Assembly (NCBI RefSeq): GCF_037038585.1
Contig: NC_092524.1
Location: 40,496,001-40,560,000, forward strand
From: Patagioenas fasciata
Taxonomy: Eukaryota; Chordata; Aves; Columbiformes; Columbidae
Reading direction: 5' to 3'
Length of the DNA: 64,000 nt
How positions within the stretch are numbered: the first letter of the stretch is position 1; every line of letters begins with the position of its first letter. Positions 20,352 to 34,767 of the stretch are shown here, piece after piece. A model generated the notes under the pieces. That model was not told where the DNA came from. It saw only the letters and a program-made list of their open reading frames with translations, and searched no databases. Made by a program: the position numbers and the translations under genes.

Positions 20352-23300
20352 CCACCAAAAAAAAACAAACCAAGCAACCTTCAAAACCAAAATAACATCG
20401 TCAGCTCTCCAAACTCATACACTCTAGAGATAATAGATAATAGTTTCATGGATCATGGTAATTAATCTCATTTTTCTCCTTTAATAGAATTTTGGTATCA
20501 ACTATTTTCTTTCGGACACTCTGATTAACGTATCTTATTACATTCACAGCATTTTTTCCAAAACTTGTACTTAGCTTTGAAGATGATTACTTCTTCAGTT
20601 TCTGATAGCAGAAGAGCCTATGGATCCAAAAAGATTGCCTCTTTCTTAAAGCTATACCAATTGATCTAAAAAAAGATACTATATCTTTCTACAAGCTTTA
20701 CATTATTTATATCCTTACACTGTCACAGCTGCAACCAATATAATTGACTTAATGCCTAATTTATGGTAACATTAAGTGAATGATCACAATGTCTTTTTAA
20801 TTCATTTAGTTAAAGTTTAAACACTGTTTTTCCAAATATATCTGCCTCCAGTAGTTCTAAGACAGGTATTTCTGTTATATTAGTCAATGTTTTCAGTATA
20901 ACAATTTTCCAACAACCCTTTTTGGGTAAGAAAGCGTTGATTTTATGAGTCTAAATCAATGATATACAAAAAAAATGTCAGTGATTTGCTCAAGTTTACC
21001 TAAAAAGTCTCTATGAGAAAGGCACATTGTGAGGTTCCTAAGCCCTCAATAATTCTTCTAATCTGTAGAAATATCTTTTTGCTCTTTTAGAAATGTAGAT
21101 AAAAAAAGAAAAAAAAAAACATTTTACGTTCAAGAAATATACTTTCCAGTATAGCAGGTATTCTGACTCAAAACTACAGCTCATATTAAATTCTAAATTA
21201 TATCCAGATCTCACTTTAGGTTAAAATAATGTGGCACAATTGAATTACACTGCAGTTACTCCTCAAGGATATGTGGTCATCAATCTTCTAGAAAAAAAAT
21301 ATCTAAATTAGATCAAGGATTCAGTTTTTCTCACAGAAATTCAATTACTTTGGCTGACTTCGTGCCAAATTTGGGAAGCAAAGCATGTGCAAATGGCCCA
21401 ATTTTCTCTTGTATAGAAATGTGATGTTCCTTGAAGATTCATATTTCTCAACCAGAATTGAAAATCTTTTGAAATCTAAAACTATACTAAAGGGGTTTCC
21501 TTTTTTGAATACAACTGACTATATGTTTACCTAGTAAGTAATCACAGCAAGGCCTAAAAATTCAGAAAACATATTAATTTAGTTTAATAAAGAAAATAAA
21601 AATAAAAAAATGCACTGTCCAAATTGCAAATATGAGGTTGAGATTTCAAGCAAAATTTCTGCAGAGAATGTATATCAGAGATAGCAACTACTCCAGAATG
21701 AATAATTCTTTGACAGGATTAGCAAGCTAGCTAGGCGGGTCTATTTTTTTTTTTTCAACCCCTGCACTCTAGGCTCCTTATTGCCTCATAAAGCTTTATG
21801 AGGTTTGTAAATGTTTTCATATTTTAATTAATGGTAAATACATTGACAGCAAAATTATCCATCATGACCAGCAGGTGACTATGCAACCATTCAGTGTAAG
21901 AATTATGCAAGAGGTTAAAAAATAAAAATAAGTATCTGTAGGATGTATCTCTGTAGAGCTTTGCATTTCAGAACAGTCCTATGAATGTATTAATTTCAAA
22001 AAATAATTAGTAGAAAAATCCCGTTCACAGCTCTTAAGTAGATAAAAATTACAAATCTGATTTTTTCAGTGGTGATGTAGTCACCTAATGAAATAAAGCT
22101 CTGCAATTTATTTCTTAGGTCAAGACATAACATTTCCTGAACAGTTTGACCAAACGAGAAATAATAACAATCTGATTTGCCGATTGACTGTATTTTAAAC
22201 ACGATACATTACCTAGCATTTTCTGTTTTGGTGAGTTTTGTAGTTCAGTGGCTGATACTTTACATTAAACTAATAAGGATATCATTAACAGTTTTAAAAC
22301 AGTGGTGATTAAGTAATGCTGCTGAAAGATGTAAGTTTTTAAAATAATTTTTAAAAAATCACAAACAAAACCAATCTGTTAGCCCTTCCTTTCCTCCTTC
22401 CTCAGAACTCATTGCTGCAAACCTCTGGGCAGCTCATCGGCATTTCTCTAAACAGAAACAAACTCACCAAGTTAAATGGCGTATGTTTTTTCTGCTTCAA
22501 CATTACTGAAATACTAAGTTATCCAAAGACCACTAATCAGAGAAATTATCCCTCTAATGAAACATAGCTTAAGGGGATAACACGTTAGGTCTTAATAGTG
22601 GGGATTTTTGTCTGCAACTTGAAATTGTTTACCTTCCATTTTCAGTATCTAAATTCTTTATTCCAGACAGTCAGTTACAGAACTTCATTTACAATAACAG
22701 TTATGTAGCTGTGTTAATTAAGCATAGGAAGATGGTCTTTATGAGAGCATTTTGTGCTTGTTTTCCCCCCTGTCTTATAGTTTTGAACCCTATCTAGAGT
22801 GGTTTAAAAAAAAAAAATCAGACAGTGAAACAGTTTGCATTGCAATCAGTGATTTCTTGAACCAGGGCCACTTATGCAAATGAAACAAAACTGAGTGAGC
22901 CATTTGCAATGCATAATTTAGCTAAAAATGTTAACCTCTCCTTCTGTCAAAGGCTTATCCACAAGCGAATCACACATTCCTTGAATATATTTCTATTTAG
23001 ACATCCTTTCTGGGGAGAAAAAAAGAAAAAAACAAAACAAAACAAAACACCGAAAACATTACGCTAGGGACCTTATAATCACATTTTTTCAGGAGTATTC
23101 GGTAACATTTATTTATAGTTGTGACTGGTAGTGAGTACAGATTTATTTTTTATTTCTATTTATAATTCAAATCACTCAGTTTAAAGTATTTGTAGCTAAA
23201 ATCCTGTAGCATTTTATTTAAAGAGAGAGTAGGACTTGTTTTTCTTATTCTTAACATTTTCAAAAGCACATTACATGTAGTTGCTCTGTCTAATACAATA

Positions 23301-25881
23301 AGGAACTTCCAGAAGGGAGATTTTTCAAACTGCCTGTACTTTAAGAATTCCTATTCTGAAAACAATTGAAATGTAAGATCTTATTCTGTTTAAAATGGTA
23401 TATCTGGCTTCTCTTTGTGAGAGGTCAAAATGACAGAATTGTAATCACATGGATATTTATGGAGCCTTTGTGCACGGAGGAAAACTCACTGACCATGCAC
23501 AGACCTCACTGGAAGCCCATGTTAGCACACTTCAAATTTTAATATCATAGACCCAATCTCTCATCTTTGATTTCTAACAGACTTGGCAGCAGATTACATC
23601 ATAAAGAAAGTGTAACTCATCTGCAAAAAAGTGTGCTAGATATACTCACTAGAAGCCCAGCTTCTTGTACAGGAGGCAATGTTGTTTGGATAACAAGATT
23701 TGGGAGCAGCATTTTCTCAGATTTTTTCCCATGGATGCAGGAAACAAGAAGTGCAACTCAGTAGGCAGGACTTTGGCTTATTAAAAGAGTAATACTTTCC
23801 CATCATGATAATAGCTGCAGAAGACTAAAGAGAAACAATTATTCTTAGTAAGTTTTAAACATATTCTGCCATAGAATGTTTGTAATTAGCTGATTTTGAA
23901 TAAGCAGTGTCTTAAACTTATGAGTATGTAACTGTAAGGGAGAAATGCAGATATCCTAATACGTTTATTGGCATGAAAATTGTAGTGCTAATAAAGCTAA
24001 TGGTTTATAAAATAAATTAAAAAAAAAAAAAAGAATAATTGAAACACCAATTATAGCAACATAATTATGTAGATTGTTCTGAAGATAATTAACTAAACAA
24101 CACACAATATTGATTGGCTGTTACACATAAGGAATAATAATAAAAAAAAATATACATAAAGTTTTAATAGAAAAAATGGAACTACATTTTAAGTACTCAT
24201 TTTAGATTTAGTTCCTGTAAGGGCAGAATATTTCTGCTTCAGCTTACTCAGCATCCAGTTCCCCAAACTCGTATTCCTTTGGTTTCCCCTCCATATCACA
24301 CCAAAAGGATTAAATCAGTGAAGATGTGAAGAAACTAAAGGCAAAAATATTCCAAATGAGGCTTATTTTATATTTGTTATAGTAAGCCTTTTGGTATTAC
24401 TATATTCCATGAAAATATTTTAATCTCCGAAATTTTTTCTACACTCCTCCTAAATTTTTTTGTCTTTTAGTAATTAACTAGTTTATCCACAGAGGCATGT
24501 TGTCCTACTTTCTACAGCAGGAGCGGAAAGGTTTCTTAGTAAATATTACACACCCCTTATCATCAAAGGGAGTAAAAATTTTACCTTACCTTTGTTCCTG
24601 AACTGCAACACAGATTCTAATAGCATGTAGCTTGGAATACCAGAGAACCTAAAGATTTTAAACCTTGCTTCCTATTTTCTCATATTTTGTTATATTGTAT
24701 CTGATACTTTCTGTAATATAAAAATATGTGTATTTATTCAGTCTTCCTTGCTATAGGGAATGATCCCTGTCTCTTGGGAATGAACTCAGAACAATGTCCT
24801 GCCTCTAGAAACTAAAGGAGTTCTACATGGTAAGCCACAGCAGTGCTTTCCCTTTAAATGGTTGCTTGACCTCTCAGAGAATCTACTTTACCTCTGTAAG
24901 AAAACATGTATGATCAGTTGACTCTTACAGATTCAAAATTGTAGAACAACAGAACTCAGACCGAATGGGCATAAAAATAAGCAGGGTGGAGTGTGGTAAT
25001 GTCCTATACACACATCGTTTTGAGGAAAAAAAAATCTCAATTTGTCCTGAGGACCGAATGTTAAATGAATTTGAATTTTTATATCAAGGCAAATTTAGAA
25101 GATTACTTCTACTGATGATAAGAAACTGAACAACCTAATTCAGTTCCTGCATCCTGTATTAACTTAATGACTTGATTGTTGAAAGTTTTAACTTGAATGT
25201 CTGTGATTTAGTTCAGTCCCACATCTGAGCTTGATTTTCTAATTACAATATCTAATTTCTTGGATTAATAATTGACAGTGGTTTGGATTTATAGTGACTG
25301 GCTTGCTTTCTTTATTTGTTCATTTTATAGTGTTTTCTAAAACAAGTAAAAATATGCAAAACCAGATTAAATAAGAAATTAGCAAATTGTACTGGCAGTC
25401 TTAAAAAGTTACTTAAATATATTCTTTTGCTTAATCAAGCAATCGATTCTCTCTCTGAAAACCATAAACTGATTCCCAAGCAGAAAGACAGGAGTGAAAA
25501 GAATGCCATGATTTGGCCAGTTTATTTGTGCCACTAGGCTGCATATTTCTTTATACTCCTTAAGTGATGCCACTTCCACTTCCTGCATAGACTAGTGAAT
25601 TTTGAGATAAGAATACCCTATGTACACATGAACTTGAGCAGGGTGGTCATTAAAGATGTGAAAACCAAGACCTTGTAATTAAATTCCCATTAACAGAAAA
25701 AACACTATTTTAAAATAGTTGTAAGTTGTAAACACAGTAGCATCAGGAACATAGTAGAAATAATACTTAAATCAGAGTTAATATTTTTAAAATTATTTGC
25801 CAGTTGCAATTTACATTAAAATAATGTAAAAAGTAGAAACAAAATTATCCAGTTTTTATGCTCTATTCTGTTAGAATACTT

Positions 25882-26315
25882 CACAGAATCACAGAATCAT
25901 AGAATGTTAGGCATTGGAAGGGACCTCAAAAGATCATGTAGTCCATTCCCCCTGCCGGAGCAGGAACACCTAGATGAGGTTACACAGGAAGGCGTCCAGG
26001 TGGGTTTTGAATGTCTCTAGAGAAGGAGACTCCGCAGCCTCCCTGGGCAACCTGTTCCAGTGCTCTGTCACCCTTACTGAGAAGAAGTTTCTTCTCAAAT
26101 TTAAGTGGAACCTTTTGTGTTCCAGTTTGAACTCATTACCCCTTTTCCTATCATTGGTTGTCACCATGAAGAGCCTGGCTCCATCCTGTGGCACTCACCC
26201 TGTAAATATTTGTAAACACTAATAAGGTCACCCCTCAGTCTCCTCCAGGCTAAAGAGACCCAGCTCCCTCAGCCTTTCCTCATAAGGGAGATGCTCCACT
26301 CCCTTAATCATCTTC
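25882..26315 (-). mobile_element. CR1 LINE 3' end, minus strand
   Basis: A 434-bp 5'-truncated copy. The terminal repeat is at the low end as CACAGAATCACAGAATCATAGAAT, followed by sequence near-identical in layout to 4155-4560. It carries the ORF2 C-terminal block at 25970-26194. No target duplication is apparent. CR1 insertions often lack one. Confidence 0.92.
25970..26194 (-). pseudogene. CR1 ORF2 C-terminal remnant
   Basis: 74 codons with [19 protein letters not shown] and [20 protein letters not shown], matching residues near the end of the ORF2 fragment at 4219-4662. The upstream part ([13 protein letters not shown] equivalent at 26230-26300) is present in DNA but out of phase. Confidence 0.88.
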
Positions 26316-29300
26316 ATTACTTCATTAATATTCAAATAGCACATAAGTTTGCCTTCAGATTTTTCCAGAAATTCTTCTTTTTTGATGTATAATCTTGTAT
26401 GGCAGTAAGAAATGTCAGGGCTAAAAACATAGTTTAAAGTTTTATACTTAAATTGTCAATTTATTCTTTTGAGCAGAGATTGAATGTAAGGGTTGATACT
26501 TTTAGTCAGTGATGTTAACAAGACTGACACGTAAATGAGAAACTTACAGCTGAGATTCTGTGTACATTTGAAAAGATATAAGGGAATTGTTTGCAAAGTT
26601 TTATTGAAATTACTGTTTCAATTTATCTTTGTTAGTACAGCTACAGAAATCTGCAATACATTTTTCCTGTATAAATTAAACTAATTATAACAGAATTAGA
26701 CAAGGAGAGGAAAACAGAATAGCATACTTTATTCTAAAGGAAAAATGTTTTTGTAGAAAAATATTTACATATTTTTACTTTGACTTCTATAACAATTGGT
26801 TTGGGTCCATTTCTTTAAGAATGCCTAAAACTTGCAAGAATCAACAATGTCAAATAATTTCTTTTCTCCCTTTGGTCAGAAGGGGAATTTCCATACATTA
26901 GTGAAATTTAACCCAAATACTTCTTCTTAACTGCTGACAGGGTAGATTATCATTGCTAACTGCTTTATTCTCTTTTGCTATAAGATGTGTGATGAAAAAG
27001 TTCAGAGCAGTCTGAACTGTGTTTACTGAACAAGGGACTAAGTCATATACAATGCTAACCACTAATTCTTAAACCACCAAAATATTTAACTTATGCATAA
27101 AGGTAAATATGCAATAGGCCTCCAAAGTTAATTGAAATCAAATGCTTCTATCCATAAGGCCCCATCAAAATGTCTAATTGGAAAATATCAGGAAATAAAT
27201 TCTTACCTTGATTGCAATTATATTTTCATATGCATATTTTATATTGGCTTTCATAAGATCCCAAAAGTTCCTGTGGCCAAACAGTTGGTGACCAACATCA
27301 AAAATACCATGAAACAGAAATGTCATGACAATAATGATACAATGTTTAAGTACAGCAAGACAGCTGAAATTAAAAAAAAAAAAAAAAAAAAATCAGAGTT
27401 TATACAAGTTTTCTGAGAAATGGGAAACAGATTGTCTCTGCTCCTTTGACGTCTAACTGCAAGAATATTTATGTAGCTGCCTTTCATGATGATGCAAACT
27501 AAATGATACAGGAAAGCAAAATAACCAGAATGTACCAGTACATATTAAACTATTTCATTATTCAGCTGAATTCCTAATACACCTAGAAGTTTAAGATAAC
27601 TACAGGTAAAGAACGCACTGCAGCAGTGAATTAAACATCTTTTTTCAGAAAAGAACAGTCTGAGCCAGTCAGCCTTTCACAACTTATTACTCTCTGCTGT
27701 CCATCACCTGATAACACCTTGTCGCCACATTGAAATATTTGTACTCCCAAAGAAAAAAAAAATCATGCCTTGTCTCCAGAAATGAGTCTAAATTATTTAA
27801 TTATCTGAAATTTGCTAAGTGAAGATCCATTCAGTATTTAAATTGTTCCATTGTTTTTCAACAAATTGAGATACGTGTGCTCACACAAAAATCATGCAAT
27901 GTTGTGGGTTATTTGGCACAGAATGAACCAATAGGATGAACCTACCTGGCAAGAAAGCCAAAAGAACATGAGCAAATATAATCACTATTTCAGAAAAAAA
28001 AAAAAAAATCTCAATATGAAAAAATTAATGATCCATTTTACCCTGCTAAAGTCAAACTATATAAAAAGTATGTGCATTAAAGACAATCAAAATATATATT
28101 GTTTGGGTTTTTTGTGAATAGTCAAACATTTTAAAAATCTCTATTCACAATGTTAACAGAACAACTCACTAAACACATTTGATTGTTCTGTAATACAGAA
28201 GAACAACTTATATTTCATTGCTTAATTTTGAAACCATTCAACACAATTGTTTTTCAATTCAGTTGGTCTGTTTGTGTAAATAAAAGGTATATGCTAAATC
28301 CTAAATCCTGTCATCCTTTACAGCTAGCCAATTGCATGCTTAATATTTTTCCTTAAGCATTTTTTAGGTTTTTTTTCTATCTAGTCTTGCCTCACAAGAT
28401 TGTGCTTCATGACAAAAGCTCCAAATGCATGTAAAAATACAGCACCTTCAACAGAGGATGCTGCAGCGTTCAAGTGGAAATAGAAAGGGGAAGATGTAGG
28501 TCTTTTAAATAAAAGTTCTAAATTCTAAACGTGGTGAGAATCTTCCACTCGGTGGGGGAAGAAGAATTTTTGTTTTCTTTTTTTTTTTAAATTAACATTT
28601 TAAAATTATTTTCTCAAATTGTTTTGGACGAATGGAGGGAAAATGAAAACACAAAAGCCTGAAAACAAAGTAAAACATCCAGTAAATGTTTAAAAACACA
28701 AAACAAATAATAAAAAAAAAGGATACTAAAAAAATCATTTCTCCACATTCCTTCAGTCATGCAATCTGTGTTGGCTAAACCATTGATAGCACAGAGATAT
28801 GTACTTTAGATATATCAGAAGCAAAAATACATTTTTTTTCCTTCTCTATGCTATGATTTCCACAATAGCTACTGTTCAGAAAAAAAAAAAAAAAAAAGGA
28901 TTGATATGAAATTACCACTGAAAAAGCTTTTGGTAAAAGTACTAAAAACCCCCTGTACCTAGAAGACTTGCTGTCCCTCTCTCTCTGTACAGATTTGTGA
29001 GCTGCTGAAACAATCACGATCACTGGAAATCCAGTTCTTTTGTAATCAAAGGGAGTTTCCCCACAGGCTTTCCCAAGGGCAAGGGTTCGCTGTATAAATT
29101 AAGTCAAGTCTTTATTAAACCCTTCAGAAATTTCAACTTTTATGCATTTTTTTGTGATCCTGAAAAGTCCCGAAATGTGCACAGCAGGAATTCAGCTTGC
29201 TTTTTTAGAAAGACCTTGTATCTGTTTACTTTACAAAATGTCAGATACATCTGAATTTTCTTTCAGGTATTTGCTTCTTCTGAATACTATTGTCTCCTGC

Positions 29301-32190
29301 TGGTTGTGTTAAACTTTTCTTCAGAAGACACTAGTGAATAACAAGTATTTGAATATCAGCTTGATGTGAGTTTTATATTTTTCAGACATGCTTTCTATAA
29401 TATTTTTAGTGTGTTCATCAAGACAGAAGTGCTCGATTGCAGGCAATCAGTCATTAGTATGCTCACAAACTAATGCTGCATAAGTGTATAAAAGATTTAT
29501 TCCAGAGCTGATACATCCAGTTGGGAGTCTGAAGAAACAAAATTTCTCCTGCTGTGAGACATGGAGCAGGACAACTTAGACACTGTACATTATTTGAAAT
29601 GCCTTGCTGTACTCGTTGTCCACCCAACTTGCCTGAACTTTTTGAGTGCTTTTCTACTATGGGTGTATTTCTTACATCCACAAATAATGCAGAGGCAGGA
29701 AAAAATACTTCTTTCAACTTTTGTACAGTGATAGGCTTAACTCTTTAAATTAAGATACTTTCTCATGTCACTTGTCACCACATTCTACATCAGTCTGTCC
29801 CAGACTGCAGCAAGGAGTAAACTTTTTAACTAGTCCTTCCCCTCAGAGCTTTTTCACATTTATAAGCAGATATTAAAAACATTTAAAATTATTTTTAGGT
29901 TTATCTCAGTGTCTGTATGAAATTACTACTGAAACATATTAGACCCTTATTTCTCCTTCAAATATCTCTATTCGATAAGACACAACATAATGTAGTGTAA
30001 AAGCACAAAGTTTTAGGAATTGTATTTGTTAATGCTATGAAAATTATGTTTCTAAAGATGCAACCTTAGTGTCATCTAGCTCATGCATCATTGTTAAATA
30101 TATAACTCATGTTTCAACTCTCTCCAAATGTCTATTATTATGTACAAAAATGTTGATCCAACTCAGTACTAGCGGATCGGAGTTTTTCCTAATGCTCCTG
30201 CAGAAATACGACTTTCATTATATTTTTGATAAATCTAGGTAGAGTTTTCTAAAGCTGCATTACAACACAATATTCCTTTATACTTAAAGATCACTTACAA
30301 ATTGTCTTGCTAGCATATATATAATTATACTAGAAATTTGCTTTTAAGTGCAATACTTGTTAAAAATTAAATACACATTTTAATAGATTTTTCATCCAAA
30401 GTTAAATTATTTTTTTAGGAAGACTCTCTCTGTGGCAGTTGGTGTCACTGATAACAAACCAAAAAGCTACTTTGAAGAAAATGATCCTAGTTTTCATCTA
30501 AAATAGAGTTCATGTCCAGCACATTTTGGAGGCTGGACACATCATCCTCAGAATTATTTAAAATGTGGGCTGTTGAATCTATGACTCGTTACTCAACAAA
30601 CTGTTACTTGAACCTTAGTCTTCCCCATTACCAATGGCAATATTGCATCTTTTATTTTTATGTTCTTTTCTACAGGGTTTTAGCTAGCTAATGGAATTAC
30701 AGCATAACACCACCCACAACTTTGACAATGCAGTGAGGAATCTAGTCTGATTAAGCAGAGATTTATCCTTTAAACCATGTGATCCCTATTACCTTGTTTT
30801 CATTGACATTAGGCAAAATATGCTCCTGAGTAAAACTAATGCAAGCAGTTAAGAATTCAATTTTCATCAGTGTTCTCTTTCAACTTACATTCACTGATAT
30901 AAGCCATTGTGCTAGAGGTATCACTTTCATCTTCTCCAAAATCTTTGGCTAGAACATCATCATCTTTATTAACACTGGAAACTTGATTTTAAAATGAGGT
31001 GCAAAAAGGATTAAATAACTTTTCAGGACAATTTTTATTTAAAATAATTTTGCAGGACAATTTGTATTGTTGTCTGATGCATTAAAGCTTTAATCAAACT
31101 TCGGAAAAAGCTCCTATTTTAGGTCTCCTTTTGCACATCATACTTGAAGTTCCTAGTAACTTTAACAATGCTACCAGAGAATTTTTTGATGGGATGAAAT
31201 ATTTCTCTAGCAGAAAAGGCTACATTTTGAGATGATGAATCCTATGAAAAGTGTTAACAGGTTATAAAAGTCTGACAGAATTAATACATCAACAGATTCA
31301 GTACAGCAAAGGGAGTGCCTGATGGGCATACAAAAGTCAGGGAACCCTTTGTCAACATTATGTCCTTCTCCCAACATCTTCTGTCAGATTAACATTTCCT
31401 TGTTTCTCTCCAAGATTAGCTCAAGAACCTGCAAAACCAGAATTTAACAAAATTCCTAAGAAAAACTCTGCCAAAATCAGGCTTTGCTTTCAAGAGCAGA
31501 CACCTGTGATCTCAAGCAGACAACTTGATGAGTACTGGGCAAGGAAATTTCCTTAACTTAATCTGCGAAACTGTGAACCAATATTTAGGGAATGAGTCAC
31601 ATTCTGAATTTGTTTATTGTTCCTAACTATTGACAAGTTGTTTTTCTGTATGTTGGCTGTTAGTTACGTGCTTATTCTGAGACAGCACAATTGCTACAGG
31701 CACAGTAGTTGGATTGCTTTTCTGTGACATGGTGACTACACATCGAGTTTTTTGTGATGAATATAAACAGAAAGCCACCATCATACCAAAAAAAAAGCAA
31801 ATTACTTTATTAGTTGTAATAGCTGAAATGCAGTTACAGTAGAAAAGACAAGGTTGGGCATCAGGGAAACAGAAAGACGGAAGTCTCCTATCTGTTCAGA
31901 ATCGATGGAGGCAATTTAGAAAGAAAAAGCACATGACAGTCTGTTCACCATGTGAACTAGACTCCAGTTTACCAGCTTGAATTGATAATTTAGGAGGATG
32001 AACTTAGGAGGTTGTGTCAAAACTGAAATTATTCTTTTTTCCTGGAGAAAAATAAATAGGATTTCATTAAGAATTAAAATCTCTCATTTGAATTCCATAG
32101 AACATAACTAAATATTTGAGGCTTTATGTTTAATTGTTCTAAATTGCAAAAGCCCAGCAAGGCAAGTGATGCATCAGTGAAGAATTAAGA
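26316..32190. other. AT-rich non-coding stretch, no gene recognised
   Basis: About 5.9 kb with no supported gene. It holds A runs (21 A at 27372-27392; others near 27998 and 28879). Short open frames have no motif. Confidence 0.65.
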
Positions 32191-32267
32191 TATAGGGTGT
32201 TTCAAAAAGACCCAATTTCAGAGATATAGTGACTTCAAACGGGGTCCACCTTTTGAGATACCTTGTA
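32191..32267. mobile_element. Possible mariner-like MITE, 77 bp
   Basis: The left end TATAGGGTGTTTCAAAA and the reverse complement of the right end, TACAAGGTATCTCAAAA, agree at 12 of 17 positions and both start with TA. GACCC on the left and GGGTC on the right extend the symmetry. Ends of the form AGGGTGTTTCAAAA are typical of Tc1/mariner elements, which insert at TA. No transposase is present, so it would be a short non-autonomous element or internal-deletion relic. Read by eye; a chance resemblance is possible. Confidence 0.4.
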
Positions 32268-34606
32268 TTTATTTTCAAAGAGCAGAGTACAAACAACTGA
32301 CCACAAAGACATATTGTCTTAAAGATATATTTTTTCACTTGAAATCCAAGGTTTTTTTTCCAGAGAAAGTTTTAGTGATAAAGAGGTATGTAGGGGTTCT
32401 GGTCTGCATTCTCTCTTAAATGACATTGAAACATCTCTCAGGCTATTTTGCTTCAATCCCAAACAATGATAACTGTAATTCCACTGTAACTTACATGTAT
32501 TTTGTTTTAGATAAACTATTTTCAAAGACTGCACAGAGAATACTTATAAACATCAGAAATATAGAAAAAATTACTTTTCAAATGTGGATCATCCTTACTC
32601 TTGTGAGAGGATTGTGAAGAGAAATAAAAGAGTTAGTCTATTTATACTTTTTCATAAATTGCCATAAGGAGGAGCTTCCAAAGGGATGAGAATATTAAAA
32701 AATACAATTTATTTTTAAGCTAGATTTTATTTCTGTTTTCTCCTAATGCCTACATTGTGTCCTATTCATGATAATGACACTTAAAACTAAACAAGGGCTA
32801 TTTTCTACAGCTTTTATGCTACCATAACAAAGTAGCATGCACACCCTCTCTGATTCATTTGGGATTTTGTATATGAACATAGAAGGTCACTACTGTTTTG
32901 TCAAACATTGAGGTACTGAACATTAAGAATATTTTCATTTTAAGTTATTTTTCAACTTGAACCTGTCTTAATTGACTGGATCCTCAGCTGTTATACAACT
33001 GTATATAGAACAATTCAAGTTAGCAGAAACACAGATTGTTTGTAATCCAATAGTGTGGAAAACAGGAGCAAAGATACTTATAGAAGCCCTTATTTTACCT
33101 TTAGTGAAAATGAAGTAACAAAACAAAATCTAGACCACTCAAACAGAGCTGACAACTGAAAAATTTCAAAGCCGTTTTATGAAGAGTTTGTTTCTAAACA
33201 TTTTCCCTACTAACTTTGCCTATCATTCTATTGCTAAGTTTTCAGTTATAACCTTATTTACTTCATTAGCTATCAAAAGTGATGTGTATGAATGTATTCA
33301 GGTGCGAAAGAATCATGAAATCTGATCAGGTCCAACTGGTTTACAAACAGGATAAAGAAATGAATGTAATGAAGACTGCTAGAAGCAAACTTTCCTTTTC
33401 TATTTCCACACACATCTGTTCTGTCCTCTTCTCCACAGCTTTGTGATTTAGTTCAATTCTGATCTTATACTAAAAATAACAAACAATTGAAGTTTAGTCT
33501 GTGTTAGTATGAGGGGTTTTCATTCTGCCATGGGGCAAATTCTGCTCAGTGTCAAGGGCCTAACTAAAGGCAGAGAATGGGCTCATTTTATGTTCCAGTT
33601 CCATGAAAAAATTAAAGTTGTTCAGCAGTGAGTATCTTTGCTACTCAGATATCCCATTAATTAAAGAACTGTGCTCTACTCTTTTCCTCTAGGACTCCTA
33701 ACTTCATAAATTTTGGTTCTTTGGGAGAATTAGAGTGGGTTCAAAGTGATCTCAAATTCATTTCTCCCTAATCGGTTAGCTCATTAAGCAACTTTAACCA
33801 CCTTATGTAAGAGGTTTTATGCTAAATAAATTATAATAAGGAATCAATAGTAAAGCTAGCCTGATCAGGGAGAGGATCAAAGCTTTAGATTTAGATTATT
33901 GGCTGAATGTCTTTGGAATGTGATCCCTATGAAATTAAGGGCAGATTCTTAATAGTCTACAAAGTGATTTTTATATTACAAGTATAGAGATACATGATTA
34001 GTCTTGAGTGGGTGTGGGTTTTCAAACAAATGCAAGTATGGGTTGAAACTTAAATATTTATATGCTCTTCACAGCTCAAGCTAATTAAATCCTATTCCTT
34101 GGCATTTTCAACTTTTAAATGAATTTGTAAACAATAACACAAACAAAACAGTACTATTTTTTTTTCCTTAAATAACTTTTGATGTTATGTATTTCCTTCA
34201 CCATTTACTTTTTTCTAACATATGGTTAAATGATAACAAGTGTCCAATTTTCCTGCAGTACATAAAATAAGGTTTCTTTTCTGGGAAATCAAACAATGTT
34301 TGGACTGCTATTTAATATTAATGACTGTCATAAATATGCAGATTCACCATTTTTTGTGTGCAAGAAGGTGGAGAAAACAGAAGGAAAGAAGTTACAGTTC
34401 TTTTATAGAAAAAAATCATCCAGAACATGAACAATCTTTACTTAAGGTTCTACTCTACTCTAGAGTGCATCTTTCTTATATGACATTATGGGTTTCAGCT
34501 TTTATTATACCAGTGATTTGCAGATAATATCTGTTTTGTATACAAGTGGAAAGACAGTTTATTCTAACTGCCAGCCCAACTCAACTTATGACCTAAAAGC
34601 CAAGAA

Positions 34607-34767
34607 GGTTTGGTTTGGTTTAGTTTGATTTGGTTTGGATTGGTTTGGTTCAGTTTGATTCAGTTTGCTTTGATTGGTTTTAGTTTGATTTTGTGTGGTT
34701 TGGTTTTGTTTTGCTTTGTTTTGCTTGGTTGCATTTTGTTTGGTTTTTGGTTTGTATGTTTTGTTTT
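34607..34767 (+). repeat. Degenerate TTTGG minisatellite
   Basis: About 160 bp of variants of the pentamer TTTGG (TTTGG, TTTAG, TTTGA, TTCAG, TTTGC). Almost no C on this strand and almost no A, a strong strand asymmetry. The frame at 34610-34807 is simply this repeat translated. Confidence 0.9.

Larger units (their letters stand above)
15579..25881. other. AT-rich non-coding stretch, no gene recognised
   Basis: About 10 kb without a supported gene. It holds scattered A or T runs, an (AAAAC)n/(AAAC)n tract at 20313-20351, a G-rich spot at 19434-19449, a GC-richer patch at 16985-17330 that may be an old repeat, and a cluster of octamer-like motifs at 22834-22914. Open frames stay below about 110 codons and carry no motif. 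Confidence 0.65.

Noticed and set aside
28112..28150. Short inverted repeat GTGAATAG ... CTATTCAC
   Set aside because: Eight bases per arm in AT-rich DNA is expected by chance.
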